64,000 nt of DNA from Undaria pinnatifida (Eukaryota; Sar; Phaeophyceae; Laminariales; Alariaceae). The notes under the pieces are model-generated. The model did not search any database and was not told where the DNA came from. It saw only the letters and a program-made list of their open reading frames with translations. Made by a program: the position numbers and the translations under genes. Positions 43,412 to 54,460 of this stretch are shown here, piece after piece (positions within the stretch are counted from its first letter, which is position 1; the number at the start of each line of letters is the position of its first letter). The stretch covers positions 454,246 through 518,245 of the forward strand of contig JABAKD010000035.1 in assembly GCA_012845835.1 (NCBI GenBank), read 5' to 3'.

Positions 43412-45808
43412 TGTACCGATTCGCGTGACCACGGGCCCGGTGGTATCCGCTCCGAGTCCTTCCCCGCGTAGGCTCGGAGTGCATTTGTCCACCATGCAAC
43501 AGTTCGTTCGTTATCACAGGGGGATTGATATGCCATCGGCCATGGACCGTCCCGTTGGTACCTCAAGAGCTCACAAGAAAGGCCACCAATCCCTGATAAA
43601 ATGTATCCAACCATTCTATGTACGGTAAAATGCCCAATGATACGACCACTGGGGTACAACACCCTCCAAAAGCTCATCTCGGGATAATACCCATAAGTCG
43701 GCTCAGACTGAGTAGCTTTGATAAACATAGCTGTCCGTACGTTGGGCAATAATCAAGTCCAACAAATAGTGCTACGTCTCATCACGACGTATGGTCTACC
43801 AAGTCTACTGACCGTGAACAACGGTTGCTCAGCAGCCGCGTCATCACCAATGCATCTTCAAGCAAACCACGCACCACGCGTCACACCTCCATTTGCGCAT
43901 GCAACTTGCCGAAACCCACACCAAACACGAAAAGTGTAATTCAGTACAAAAGTCACCTATAAAACGGCAGCATCAATGCCGGACATGCTCTGTCCACAAA
44001 CAGCCTCGGCGACGAACCGCCAGCTGTGGCTGCGTCAGGCACTATCAGTGCCCCACGCAGAAACTCCAAGTCATAAAAATTGAATCTCAAAACTCATATA
44101 AACAGAAAAGAAGCAGCTCAGGACCCGGCACCCGCCCCCAAACCACAATACGATAACAACCGCAGCCCATACCGCTGTATGAGTCCCCGCTTCTAATCCG
44201 TCTTCAGCCGCAGCGCCTTGAGCTCTCTTCGCAACACGGCCGACGCGTCACTGAACACGTGTGACACCGGCTCCCAGGTGCTCTCCGCCTCCTCCAGTCC
44301 TTCCCAGGTCACCTCGATGATCGTCGTCACCACCGAGCAGCAGTCGCGGCAAGACTCAGCCGCACTGCATGGTAGACGATTACGTTCAGGTAGGGATTTC
44401 GCCCGCACCACCGTTGCACCTGAGTGAAGCCAGACCGCCACAGGCTTCTTGCGTGCACGTGGGTCGCCCAACAACGCCCGACACAACACGTCAAAGTGCA
44501 TGCGAAAACGATATTATCGCGCAGCATCTTGGCACATTCCGGCGGGGAGCCATGGTCAGCAGCGTCATAGGCCGCCGTCTCCAACGCGCCCACACGATCC
44601 TGCCTTTCCACCTCGGAATCCTGGAATATGGTGGGTCGTTGAGAGAGCAGCTCCAGTGTGACATAATCGTCCACGTCACCAGGCGCATCGTCGCCCGACC
44701 CGAACTCCGTGGATTACAGCTGATCCTGTTGCTGCTTGTCAAATATGCTGAACAGTGCGTTAGGATCATGCGTTACGATATCGAATTGCATATTCTTTTC
44801 CACGTTGCGCCGGAGCTCGAGTGGCTCGATTCTCGATGCTATTGCCTCAACCAGCACCTTGCCATGCTTCAGCGTGTACTGCCGACCATCGGGCTTCACC
44901 ACCTCCGTGAGCCCGCTGTCAGCGAGGTATTTTCGCAGGGCACGTTTTCGCAAGAGCGCCCTACCACCTACCGGCACGCTCGATTACATCTTCAGCAAAT
45001 GGAATATCTGGCGGCGAAAATTCTCATCATTCGTCTGCCGCATACCAACGCCAGCACACTCTTGAGCCCTTGCCTTAGCTCCTCTCCGGACAGGTCTACC
45101 CAGGGCTTGCCATCGGAGAACTCGTCAACCACCAAAGTTGGGTCGCCGAATCTACCAACTCTCGCCTCCTCGCGAGCACTCGGTCTCCTCCATCCTGGTT
45201 TGCGATACGCATCTTCTATTCGTACTCCGAGTAGGTAACAAAAAATTCACGCAAATCTTCGAAGATAACAACATCACCACCCAACCCTACGCGGTCTATC
45301 TTCCCCGATAGTCACCTTGATTTCCGGCTTTAGCCGGCCGCCGACTCGGCTTCCATCTCTCGGGTTGCCCCAACTTGCAGAATGGACTCCGCCCGCGCCC
45401 TACGTTAGCGCTCCTCTTGCTGACATAGGGTCTTCCATTTTTTCGGCTGTTGTTCCACAACAACACGCAAAACAGTGATTCCCGGCCTCCGAAAAGCATA
45501 TTGGTCACGTTTTGGGCAGTAAGCAGAACTTACCCAATTCGATTGAATTGTACCGACTCGCGCGACCGCGGGCCCGGTGGTATCAGCTCCGAGGACTTCC
45601 TCTCATAGGCCCGGAAAACGTTTGTCTACAGTGCAATAGTTCGTTCGTTATCACACGGGGAAGCGCCATGCCATCGGCCATGGACCTTCCCGTTTGTATC
45701 TCAAGAGCTCACAAGAAACGCTAACAGTGACAGTGGAACTCCCTGACAAAAAGTATCCAACCACTCTACGTACGGTAAAATGCAGAATGATACGACCACA
45801 GCGTTACA
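43412..45808 (-). mobile_element. Ty3/gypsy-like LTR-element fossil (chromodomain type)
   Basis: Two diverged direct repeats, 43412-43658 and 45549-45808, both start TGTACCGA and end TACA, and the pair is flanked by ATAT on both sides (43408-43411 and 45809-45812). A purine-rich tract (GGAGGG, minus strand) abuts the left repeat, consistent with minus-strand orientation. The LTRs are about 80% alike by eye, so the insertion is much older than the copia fossil. Inside, a chromodomain-like C-terminus is recognisable at about 44200-44340. Only a small part of the polyprotein is visible and the element is broken in several places. Confidence 0.65.
44193..44340 (-). pseudogene. Chromodomain relic at the C-terminus of the gypsy fossil
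   Basis: The minus-strand reading IIEVTWEGLEEAESTWEPVS matches the chromodomain core (V-x-W-x-G...TWEP). C-terminal chromodomains are the hallmark of chromovirus-type Ty3/gypsy integrases, where they guide insertion toward chromatin. It is followed by a stop and the left LTR lies downstream. The large plus-strand ORF at 44369-45238 opposite this element is a shadow. Confidence 0.7.
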
Positions 45809-46741
45809 ATATGTGCTCTACGTATGATACAACTGCAACGACAAACAGCAGTGTTGCAGCTGCTTGCTGTATGTAGTAAGTACACAAGTAAATACTGCTG
45901 CATGAGTTTTCTCCTGCGGTATGATCGACTGTGCGTGCAAATATTTACAGACTATGACGCACTATTGTACGAGTATGTAGTTGCTTTTTTCCTTAGACGA
46001 GGGGAATAAATGTGTACTGCTGTACGTATGCACGTACGCGTACGCGCGTGTGCGTACCAGGTACTGTTGCTGCTGCATGCAATGCGCATACAGTAGTGCA
46101 GTAGTGGGTTTTCTGCAATTGGACATAAACCTCATGCAGCAGCAGTAGTTGTAACCTCATACATACAGCAGCAATAGTTGTGTGCCGCTGCTACTTGCTG
46201 TGTAGGTACGCGTACCTGCTTGTGATGCTGCTGTTGCGGCGTGCTATGCGGCTTGCTACACTTATCGCTGTTGCTATATAGTGCTTGTGTTGCACTACAT
46301 GCTTCTGAATACTGCTTGCTGTCCGTATACAAGCACGGCTTGCTGCCGCTTGCTATACGCATACGAGAGGACGACTTGCTGCTGCTTGTTGTTACTGAGC
46401 TACTTAAGGTCATTCTCAACCAAAAATAAAATGTTACGAAATGTGAAAAAACACGTGGCATGTTTGCGAATCGTGATATTGGCCACAGATAGTAAGAATC
46501 ACAAAATTTGCCAAACGGATAAAAAATTGACGTCGCGATTCGTGACAACAAAACGTGCTTTTTTCGACGTGGTACCAGGGTATGACGCTAATTCACAACT
46601 AAATATTGCGTACGTTAGGTACGACCCTCAAACTACCGCTGGATGGCGATTGATAATTCTTCCCCCGTTGCATGCCAGCTCGCCACCCCGCGGGGAACAC
46701 CCCACTTCCCGAAGGGGAGCCTTGTATAACATTATAAAATT
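45809..46741. other. Gene-free stretch rich in CTGCTG/GTACTG words
   Basis: Repeated TGCTGCTG and CGTACGCG words; a run of 'GCTTGCTGCCGCTTGCTAT'-type repeats at 46240-46400. ORFs are Cys/Leu-rich translations of these. No gene. Confidence 0.35.
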
Positions 46742-46975
46742 CGCCAGGCGGCGCGTTTTCGCGACGGCCCCGCCGCGCCGGGCTCGGCCGTCGGCGGGCA
46801 GCCCGGGGAGCGCGATACCGGGGCCTCGCGTGGGGCGGGCGCGGCGCGCTCGCGAAACGCGAAAAATGGAGCCAGTTCCGCGGGGGCCGCCCCGGGGCCC
46901 CGCCCTGCCCCGTCGTGCCCGAAAGGTCCGTGTGAAACCCGATCCGCGCACTGTGGGCCCAAGACATTTACAACA
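46742..46975. repeat. GC-rich ~235-bp dispersed repeat, copy 2
   Basis: GGCGGCGCGTTTTCGCGACG through CCGCGCACTGTGGGCCCAAG then ACATTT, matching 41074-41310 in order and orientation. The two copies define the unit ends well. Confidence 0.7.
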
Positions 46976-47511
46976 AAGCAATTTAGCGTATTGGGACATG
47001 GACTCTGCAGTGCATTAGTATCTACTTGATTGGTAGTCATTACCCTGAGTACACTAAGTACCTTAATCTAGATGCAGAGAAATGCAATATGCGGGGAATC
47101 TCGGTGTTGCTTCCCGTCGGTGTGTTGTATATTCAAAAGTAACTAATTTCCCACCACATGTATTGGGGAACGTTGCAGGGAATATTGCAAGGAACTTTAT
47201 TTACTATAGGACGGTCTTCGGTAAGTGCAACAACCCGTAGAGTACATCTGCCCGTAGCGCGGGTATTGTGCCGTATTAATCAGGTGACGGTCAGCCCTAC
47301 CTCGATCGCTACTTACACCTCCTTACATCTATTTACTTCTCCTGCTTCTCTCCTGGTGTTCATCTTTTGGCCACATAAGCAGCACTCTCCAAGCTACCTT
47401 CTATTTTTATTTGCATCACAAATGGTCTTTACAGACTTCGGGGCCACCTCTGCAGCTCTCATCACAGAGTCGGAGCCTCGATATACATCATTGTAACACA
47501 GCGCACACGTG
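46976..47511. other. Gene-free stretch
   Basis: No recognisable gene. In the first locus (41.3 kb) the corresponding interval between the GC-rich and SPRLR repeats is only ~40 bp plus the hAT-like insertion. The two repeats are therefore neighbours in both places but with different spacers. Confidence 0.3.
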
Positions 47512-48125
47512 AGGAACGCCCCGCCGCTCGCACACATTTGCCCTATGCCGATTTGCCCCGCGCATCAAAGTTCCTGCCGGCACGATCGAGCGCTGCGCAG
47601 ACCGCCCCGAGGAGGCAGGCCAAGCACACGCGACACGTGACCCAAGGACCCCCCCATCCTAGCAACCACACACAAGATCATGCGCAGCATCGAGCATCGT
47701 TCTAGATACCAAAAGCAAATCGCCTTTTCGGGCTCAGCAGCACTGCTGTACACCCTTCTGCGCGAACGTACCAACGCGCTCGAGCTGAGGGTGGGGAGCA
47801 GGTTGATGGGAGGGTTGTCTGGCGCCCAGAACCTCCGCCTGAGTTGTGCCCCGTGCGCCAAGTTTTGCCAGCACGCAAAGAACGGAACATCACGATAAAA
47901 ACACGCAACGCACCTTACATTACCATCCACACATGGATCCGAACCGCACTTCCCCGTCTGCGGAGAGGTTCTTCAGACGCCGTGACCACGAGCGCAAAGC
48001 CCTTGCCCAGGCCAAACGCGCAGCAGTGGACGAGTCACCTCGACTCAGAGGCCGGGGGTGTCGATTCTCGTCGCAACTCAGCGCGTATCGGCAGAGCGAG
48101 GGCGGCAGGAGCTGGGATCCTCGTG
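47512..48125. repeat. SPRLR-family dispersed repeat, copy 2 (longest)
   Basis: It starts AACGCCCCGCCGCTCGCACA. It carries an extra ~90-bp block absent from copy 1, then ATCATGCGCAGCATCGAGCA, TTCTTCAGACGCCGTGACCA, CCTCGACTCAGAGGCCGGGG and GCGAGGGCGGCAGGAGCTGG. Because the left edge lacks AAAATAAC, this copy also shows what the site looks like without the hAT-like insertion. Confidence 0.65.
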
Positions 48126-48539
48126 GGCCTGTAGACACGCCTAGGCCAGGCAGGGACTATTGACCAGGGGTTGTCTTCCCTTGGCCAAAGGGGGGCTGGT
48201 CAGCACCATTAAGGTGCTAGAAAGAGAGAAATTATAATATTAGCTCCGAACACAAGGAAAAAAGCGATCTTAACTTCATCCCCGAATCCCCATACCAGAA
48301 TTCAGAAGAAGACAAATAGAAACCCCTACTATCTTCAGATCTAGATAACGTTCACACCTCACATCAGATCCTCAGCAGTCAATCACCACCAAGAAGATCA
48401 GCTGTCGTATCTTACCACCAACACTACACACTCTCTGGTGCTTCGCTGTCCATAGACCGTGGCACGACAAAAAAAAAAGGCAGCATATACGGGTGGACAT
48501 ATGAAAAGCCGTTCCGCTTCCTATACACAAACATATCGG
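48126..48539. other. Gene-free stretch
   Basis: A GACCAGGGGTTGTCTTCCCT...CCAAAGGGGGGCTGGTC segment at 48161-48200 can form a stem (GACCAG/CTGGTC). The rest is AC-rich, non-coding sequence. Confidence 0.3.
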
Positions 48540-48865
48540 TCCCAATATTTATATCTGTCGCGCAGAAATTTTGCCTGGGTTGACGCCTACTCCAAGTTGT
48601 GTGAGCACATGAAGTACGACACATACAGATATAAAACACTCGACGCACCTTACATACCCGTCCACAAACGAATTTCGAACCCAACTTCCATCTTTGTCAG
48701 GCTCCTCAGGCGCCGAGACCACGGGCGCAACACCATTGCCCACGCCGAACCCGCAGCAAGTGACGAGCCTCCTCGACTCAGAGGGGTCGGGGCTGCCAAT
48801 TTCTGTCGCGGCTTGGCGCGTATTGGCCGAGCGAGGGCGGCGGAAGCTGGGGTGTTCGTGGAAAT
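48540..48865. repeat. SPRLR-family dispersed repeat, copy 3 (3' part)
   Basis: GTGAGCACATGAAGTACGAC, then CTCAGGCGCCGAGACCACGG, CCTCCTCGACTCAGAGGGGT and GCGTATTGGCCGAGCGAGGG align with copies 1 and 2. The 5' part is missing. Confidence 0.6.
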
Positions 48866-50559
48866 TGGCACACAAAAAAAAACATGAAAAACGAAAAATT
48901 GGAAATACAGAAAGGCATTCGGCTTCCAATACAAATCATATCGGCCCTTTTATGCCCGTCTAAACACAACGTTCTTTTTTCTGTGATTGCTCTTTTCCTA
49001 GCACTGCTGTGGAGTCGTTGATGCTGCTCTTTACGTCCAAATCACAAACCCGTACGTGTATTAACAACTATATCGTCGGTTTAATTCACAAACGCCATAT
49101 CATACAAGCGCAAGAATTGGCGCGCTTCGCGCGCCTTATTGTTTTTCTCCTTCTTATTGGGCTGCGCCAAGGGAAGGTCGTAGATGGTATCCACGGAAGG
49201 CGTTGCATTCATGGTGGTTTTGAATAAAAAATCGCCGCTTCGTCCCAGACTCGTCGGAGCGCTCAGCACTAGAGGTACCTGGTAGGTGTGGAAGGCGTGC
49301 TATCGCTGTTGTGCCTGTCTGCGCTGCTGCTGTTTGGGCCGTTTGCCAGTCAACGGAAGCGCGGGCTTCGTGTTGGGGTGCGCTAGTGTAACTATTGACA
49401 CGTCCGTTTAAGCACCATATTTTTCAACTGGATTGGTAAAATTGATCACGGCTTGGAAACCGTAGCATTGTTAGTTGTGGACTAGCTGCCTTTCCTGTTA
49501 ATTCTTCGTTCCAGTCCCAACACTTTCACAGAAAATAGTCTCTGGCGAAGAATTAACCGAAACGGACCACCACGCCATAGCAAAACCTCACCTTTTTCTT
49601 TGGTCGTGGGCGTTGTAATCGTAGGTACGTGTATCTTCAGCATGCAGCAGTAGGTACCGGTACCGGTTTGTGGGTGGATTGTGGGTCGGTGGATGGGTGA
49701 AAATGGGTGGTTGGCGCGTTATTGTACTCTGCTGGAGGTGCAACGTACCCATGATGATTGTGTTCTCAAGATAAAAAGTCAACTACGGACCAAACGTCTC
49801 TGCTCGATGGTGTACGTACCAGCTGGTACGTGCTGCTGTACAGCTGTAGCACATATTGGTTGGAGTGTTTGGTGGTAGGATGGGTTGGTCGGTTGGCTGG
49901 CGGTTGGTTGGGTGCGTGGGTGGCGGCCGTTTCGTGCGTGGGTGGGGGCGTTCGTGCCTGTGGGAGGTGGAGCTGTTATTTACTTTGGTAGAACAGCTTG
50001 ACAACAGCAGTATTTTGTTATCTCCGCTATGAAACCGGCCTGCTCTGGCGAACTTCGAGTACGAAACAACGCATCCGTTTGCTGATGTACTGCTGTAACA
50101 TGGTGGGTGGGTTGGTTGGTAGAGGTGGCTTGGTCGGTGGGGGGGGGTGTTGTACGGTACGTGGGTGGTGTTTCGGCGGCGAAATGGAAGCGGATGTCGT
50201 GTTGGTACGGTTGTTGTGTTGTGTGTTGATTCCTTTCCTTGCTGCCGAACGCTGAGGTTGTACGGTGGGTTCGTGTTGTTCGAGAATGAAATTGCGCTGA
50301 ATTCAGCAAGTTGAGCCTGCATCCACCTCTAGCAATCAGCAGACCTAACAATGTGGCCGCCCGGATTTTTCGGGGAATGTCTTTACTCCCTCTGATTGGC
50401 CGAGGGCTATTCTGCGGCAGGGCCTGACTATGATTGACGTCATAGAGACGTCACGAGAGCAGCGAGGCGAGTCACCAGACATCTCACATCACATTTTCAA
50501 TGTAGGTGCTGCTTCCAGGGTCTCTGCCGTCGATGGCGCTGAGGTGGTCAAGAAGACCA
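48866..50559. other. Gene-free stretch, partly G/T-rich
   Basis: From 49620 to 50270 the plus strand is a degenerate GGTTGGT/GGGTGG simple sequence, similar in style to 30590-30640. Elsewhere only shadow ORFs are present; the 62-codon minus ORF at 49081-49269 is Lys/Asn-rich without a family. Confidence 0.35.
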
Positions 50560-51057
50560 TATTTTTAAAGACTTAGCACCCACCGGCCTCTCTCCCTCCA
50601 GCAAAACTTTATGGTGTGTTGGCTTTTCTCCTGACGATGTAGAGAAGAGGGCCACATCCAGATGTAAAGAGAGTCGCACGGCGCCCCAAACCGAGCCATG
50701 GCCGAGCACTTTCCTGATTCAACTATGGAGCTTGCTGATGGCGACGAGCCAACGGCTAGCAAAGGGGCACGCCGTGTATTTGGCGATGAATCTGGCCGTG
50801 ATGTTTCGAAAAACGCCTGCGACGCTGTGGGAGTCAACGGCCCTGGACGTCATACCGATCTCGCCGCGATGATCCCCGCCTTGCACTGGCCAGCGGAGGC
50901 AACACACCAGGAGTGGCAGCATGAGCACGAACAGCAGGTCTGTGCCTGTAGAGCATGATTTGTAAGTATTAAAATATCGCCCCCGATACGAAATGACGTC
51001 CCCACCCTTGACAAACCCGTCGTATTTTTTCAAATCATGACAGGTAGCCAAAACCAC
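50560..51057 (+). pseudogene. Gln-rich ORF family, copy 1
   Basis: An 86-codon frame (50698-50958) ends with DLAAMIPALHWPAEATHQEW and a His/Gln-rich tail. The same sequence, diverged, occurs at 52840-53290 (DLAARIPILPWSAEAGP...HQHQQ) and 53780-54200 (RDLRVMIPKLPRPEQAARQQ). After the ORF comes TATCGCCCCCGATACGA, matched at about 53240. It is probably a small repeated gene or transposon-internal exon in decay. No family was recognised. Confidence 0.4.
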
Positions 51058-51107
51058 AGGGCTTCGCCGCGGCGGGCTGACGCCCGCCTGCGGCTCCGCG
51101 TATGCCT
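51058..51107. repeat. GC-rich palindromic repeat, copy 3
   Basis: GGGCTTCGCCGCGGCGGGCT then GACGCCCGCCTGCGGCTCCG. A perfect GGCGGGC-TGAC-GCCCGCC hairpin lies in the centre. It is very close to 2708-2757. Confidence 0.6.
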
Positions 51108-52835
51108 GTGATGACAGAGGATGTACTTAAGCACATACACGTGGTATACAGTACGAAGTCGAATCCAGCAGTACTTATACCTCGTAGTACGTAGTCGAAT
51201 CCAGGCCGTGAATGCGAAAGCACTGCGAATGGGAGTCAATGTATGATACCGGAGTTAACTTTTCTGACCTTGGAGTTAGCCGATGTGTACTGCTGTACTC
51301 GTACATAAGTTCTTTTACTTTTAGTTGGTTTTGATGCTGGTTTTAGTAACCCGAAAGGTGATCCTGGGAGATCTGGTGGTGTTTTATTGCGGGCGATCAT
51401 CATCATCTTCAGTCACAGCAATACAGTCGTTCACTATAAGAGTATGATACTTCGGCAGCTGTCGTATATTTGTTCCATCGTAATATGTGGCATACAAAAG
51501 CGAAAGCAATATAACACTCGGGAAACAAACACAACGAAGGAAAGTCGCCCAAACACCTTTAAAACCATCACCAGATGCTCATCTGTACTTCCTTTTCCGC
51601 GTTTCCATCTTGTGCCTACATGAAAGTTTTATAAGCAGCTCTAGCAGGACTACTATTAATACTACCACTAATACTTGTATGCTATCATGCTCTCGTCCGT
51701 ACGTCACATACTACCTGACCTGATGGTACAAGTACAAACACAAGCCAGTATCAACAAATTACAGGTTTGGACCAAAACAGGAGAAGTGCGATTTTTAAAA
51801 CCGTCTATCAACCCAATAGTATGGTCATGCTGCACGCTTGTTGCACAGCTCCTCACATTGCTGTTCGACCACATCCCCTACCTCAGCAACCCGAGCTGCT
51901 TCGTATGGCCGATGCTTTAGTGTTCACACTTTTCGGCATATTTTCCCTCTCTAGCGGTTATAGCAAAAGAGATCCACATCGCGAGCACCAAATTCTCCAC
52001 CCACACGGCATTTCTCGCGACTCCCGCAAACATAAGTTGACCTGGGGCTCATCAGCTACAGTAAAAGGTATCCAACACCCGCTCCCTGGGCGTCCACGCA
52101 CAGTACTTGTGAGGGTTCTCTAAGAAATTCATACATGTAACGGACACTTCTGTGAGTATAATACAATTTACACCCTGCTTCGTACTCGTAATACACAAAC
52201 CCAGAGAACATAACTTTGTCCTGTTCACCCTCTGGTGCTTTGGACGGAACATTGTTGAGACACCATGACGGTGATGCTGTATCTCGGAAATTAGCGGTGT
52301 AGTAGCAGAGCGAAGCAAGTAACGCCGGGGAAGCAAGTACGGCTGGACGCGATGCCGGAAGAGAACAAAAAACCTACTACAATATGACAGGCGTATCGAA
52401 AACGCGTTTTGTAGGACTGCGCACAGGCACAGTATGTACGGCTTATAGGTTACTTATACCAGATATGTTGACAGTAGATTCAATTCTATGTACACAACGT
52501 CTAATGAACACACGTAATGCTACTTGACGGTAAACCTACATAACCGAGTTCTGTGAGCCGACAGGAGAGGAGAGGGGGAGTTGTGAGAAAAGGCGTATTT
52601 CGTGTACTCCCTCGGCCCTTGCAGCGGGGCGCTGTCACCCACCAGGGCTGGGGGGGGGGGGGGGGGGTTGGCCTTGCTTCACTCGGCCGCTTAGCTTAGG
52701 GATACGTCACTCAATTCCCAGTAATGTGGTGCAGTCCAGTGTTTTGATTGCTGACGAACCGAGTATAATATTGAATTGACTCAGCTGCCAGTGTGCACTC
52801 GTGCGTTTTCGCTTCGTTTGCCAATAGGGTGATAC
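51108..52835. other. Gene-free stretch
   Basis: No gene is supported. A G20 run lies at about 52649-52668. ACTGCTGTAC words recur. ORFs at 51387-52123 overlap in different frames with no motif. Confidence 0.35.
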
Positions 52836-53290
52836 TCAAATGAGAGACGAAATCGTCCACATTTCAGAACTCCCCTTCATCGTGCAGAACCCTCCTTTCA
52901 GTACCGTCGATGGACATAGGTCTGTTTTGTACAATGCCCACACGCGGAAATACAATGTGTTTTTCGCACCAAGCATCAACTGCCGCCACTTATTCCGCGC
53001 CCCACGATGTATACCAGCAGCAGCAGCTGCAGCAACGGCAGGTCGGGAGCATCGGCCAGACCGGCGATGCTGTGTCAGTCGACGTCTCTCGACGTCCCAT
53101 CGATCTAGCGGCGAGGATCCCGATCTTGCCATGGTCAGCAGAGGCAGGACCCCAGCGGCCTCACCAGCACCAGCAGCCGCAAAACCAACAGCAAGAAGAG
53201 GAGGCGTGAAAAAGTAGAGCATGGTATGAACATATTTGTATATGGCCCCCGATACGATTTGACCTCCTATACATATCAGAAACGCGTATT
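52836..53290 (+). pseudogene. Gln-rich ORF family, copy 2
   Basis: Two overlapping plus frames run through the repeat. The frame at 52910-53209 keeps the family words PIDLAARIPILPWSAEA and a QQQQLQQRQ stretch with a Gln/Glu-rich end. The frame at 52840-53217 reads ISELPFIVQNPPFSTVDGHR at its start. Homology with copy 3 spans both (CATCGTGCAGAACC versus CATGGTGCAGAAACC; TTGTACAATGCCCAC versus TTTCACGATGCCCAC). The true frame cannot be decided by eye. Confidence 0.4.
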
Positions 53291-53596
53291 GGCCGTCCGA
53301 GTTTTTTTTTTTAATTTATGGACCAAAAATCGACCTTGCAAAACTGTCCTGTTGACCCTCGCAGCATCCAGGGGAGTCTCTAACCATGACGCATGATATG
53401 TGTCAAACACGCGCTGTCGACTTGCCACGCAGCTTGCAACATTGAGCGTCCATTGCTAACAAGACGGAAGCAGGATATTTTGATGCACTAGTACTTGATA
53501 CTGGCATCCTCAGCAAGTGGATAGTAGATAGGGCACTGCGCAGCTGATTGGATTGCATCGGTGTGAGCGAGCGAGGCGAGCGACGTCGAGCGACAA
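53291..53596. other. Gene-free stretch
   Basis: Spacer between two copies of the Gln-rich family; CCAGGGGAGTCTC near 53370 is echoed by CCATGGGAGTCGA near 54290, so the duplicated unit probably extends here. Confidence 0.3.
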
Positions 53597-53660
53597 GAGT
53601 TACGCTGCGCAAAGCGAGTTAAGCTGATCGAAGCGAGTTACGCTAAGCAAAGTGGGTTGC
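53597..53660. repeat. 19-bp minisatellite, 3.4 units
   Basis: GAGTTACGCTGCGCAAAGC-like units start at 53597, 53616, 53635 and 53654, a constant 19-bp period with two or three changes per unit. Confidence 0.85.
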
Positions 53661-53759
53661 ACCGACTGTTTCGGCCATTTGTCCCGCCCCTTCTGGTTAG
53701 TGGTCCCCGCTGGGTAGACCGCGGAATGGTTTCATTTAACTGGGGTACGCATTTTTTCA

Positions 53760-54290
53760 TAATTTCCTATCAGGCAGACTCTTGCGACAGACGAAATCGA
53801 AGCACAACTTAGCAGTCCCTTTCATGGTGCAGAAACCACCGCGCCATGCGGTCGTCGCCAGACATGAGTCTGTTTTTCACGATGCCCACAAGAAACCAAA
53901 TCGTCTTTTTCGCACACTGCACTAACCGCCGCCATTGATTTCTGCCTCTGCAATGTACACCACCGACACCTCCAGCAGCAAGAGCAACAGCAGCAGCATG
54001 AGATTGGGAGCATCGGCAGGACCGGGTTGATATCCGGGGGTAACGACTCTCTGTTTTTTAGAGATCTCAGGGTGATGATCCCCAAGTTGCCACGGCCAGA
54101 ACAGGCGGCACGCCAGCAGCAGCAACAGCAGCATCAACAGCAACACGATGTGTGTGGCAATAGAGCGTGATACGAGACCTCTCATCATACCAGGGTCCTG
54201 TATGCTATACTTATATGATAGTGCTTTTATGGGCTGAAGTTGTCCTTGTCAAACAATCCCGTCCAGCCTGGCGGCATCCATGGGAGTCGA
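53760..54290 (+). pseudogene. Gln-rich ORF family, copy 3
   Basis: It follows copy 2 in order (GACGAAATCG, CATGGTGCAGAAACC, GATGCCCACA, GCCGCCATTGATTTC, GGATGATCCCCAAG-like end with CAGCAGCAGCAACAGCAG). No frame is open throughout, so this copy is a clear relic. The minus ORFs here (Leu/Cys-rich) are shadows of the CAG repeats. Confidence 0.4.
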
Positions 54291-54411
54291 TTGCCTATAT
54301 CCTTAACGAGGGTTGAAAGCGTAAGAAACCACGTTGAGGGAGTGTCACCACACAAATTTCAAAGATGACTATCGACCACTCAATCAATCGCTATCACAGG
54401 TGTAATACTTA

Positions 54412-54460
54412 CAAGGGCTCCGCTCCGCGGGCTCCTGACGCCGCCCGCTACGCTCGCCCA
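54412..54460. repeat. GC-rich palindromic repeat, copy 4
   Basis: GGGCTCCGCTCCGCGGGCTC then CTGACGCCGCCCGCTACGCT; an inverted match of 24258-24310 including the flanking ACTTACAA / TTGTACAT words. Confidence 0.55.

Noticed and set aside
44369-45238. 289-codon plus-strand ORF
   Set aside because: It runs opposite the gypsy fossil, whose minus-strand readings carry recognisable family motifs; the plus frame has none.
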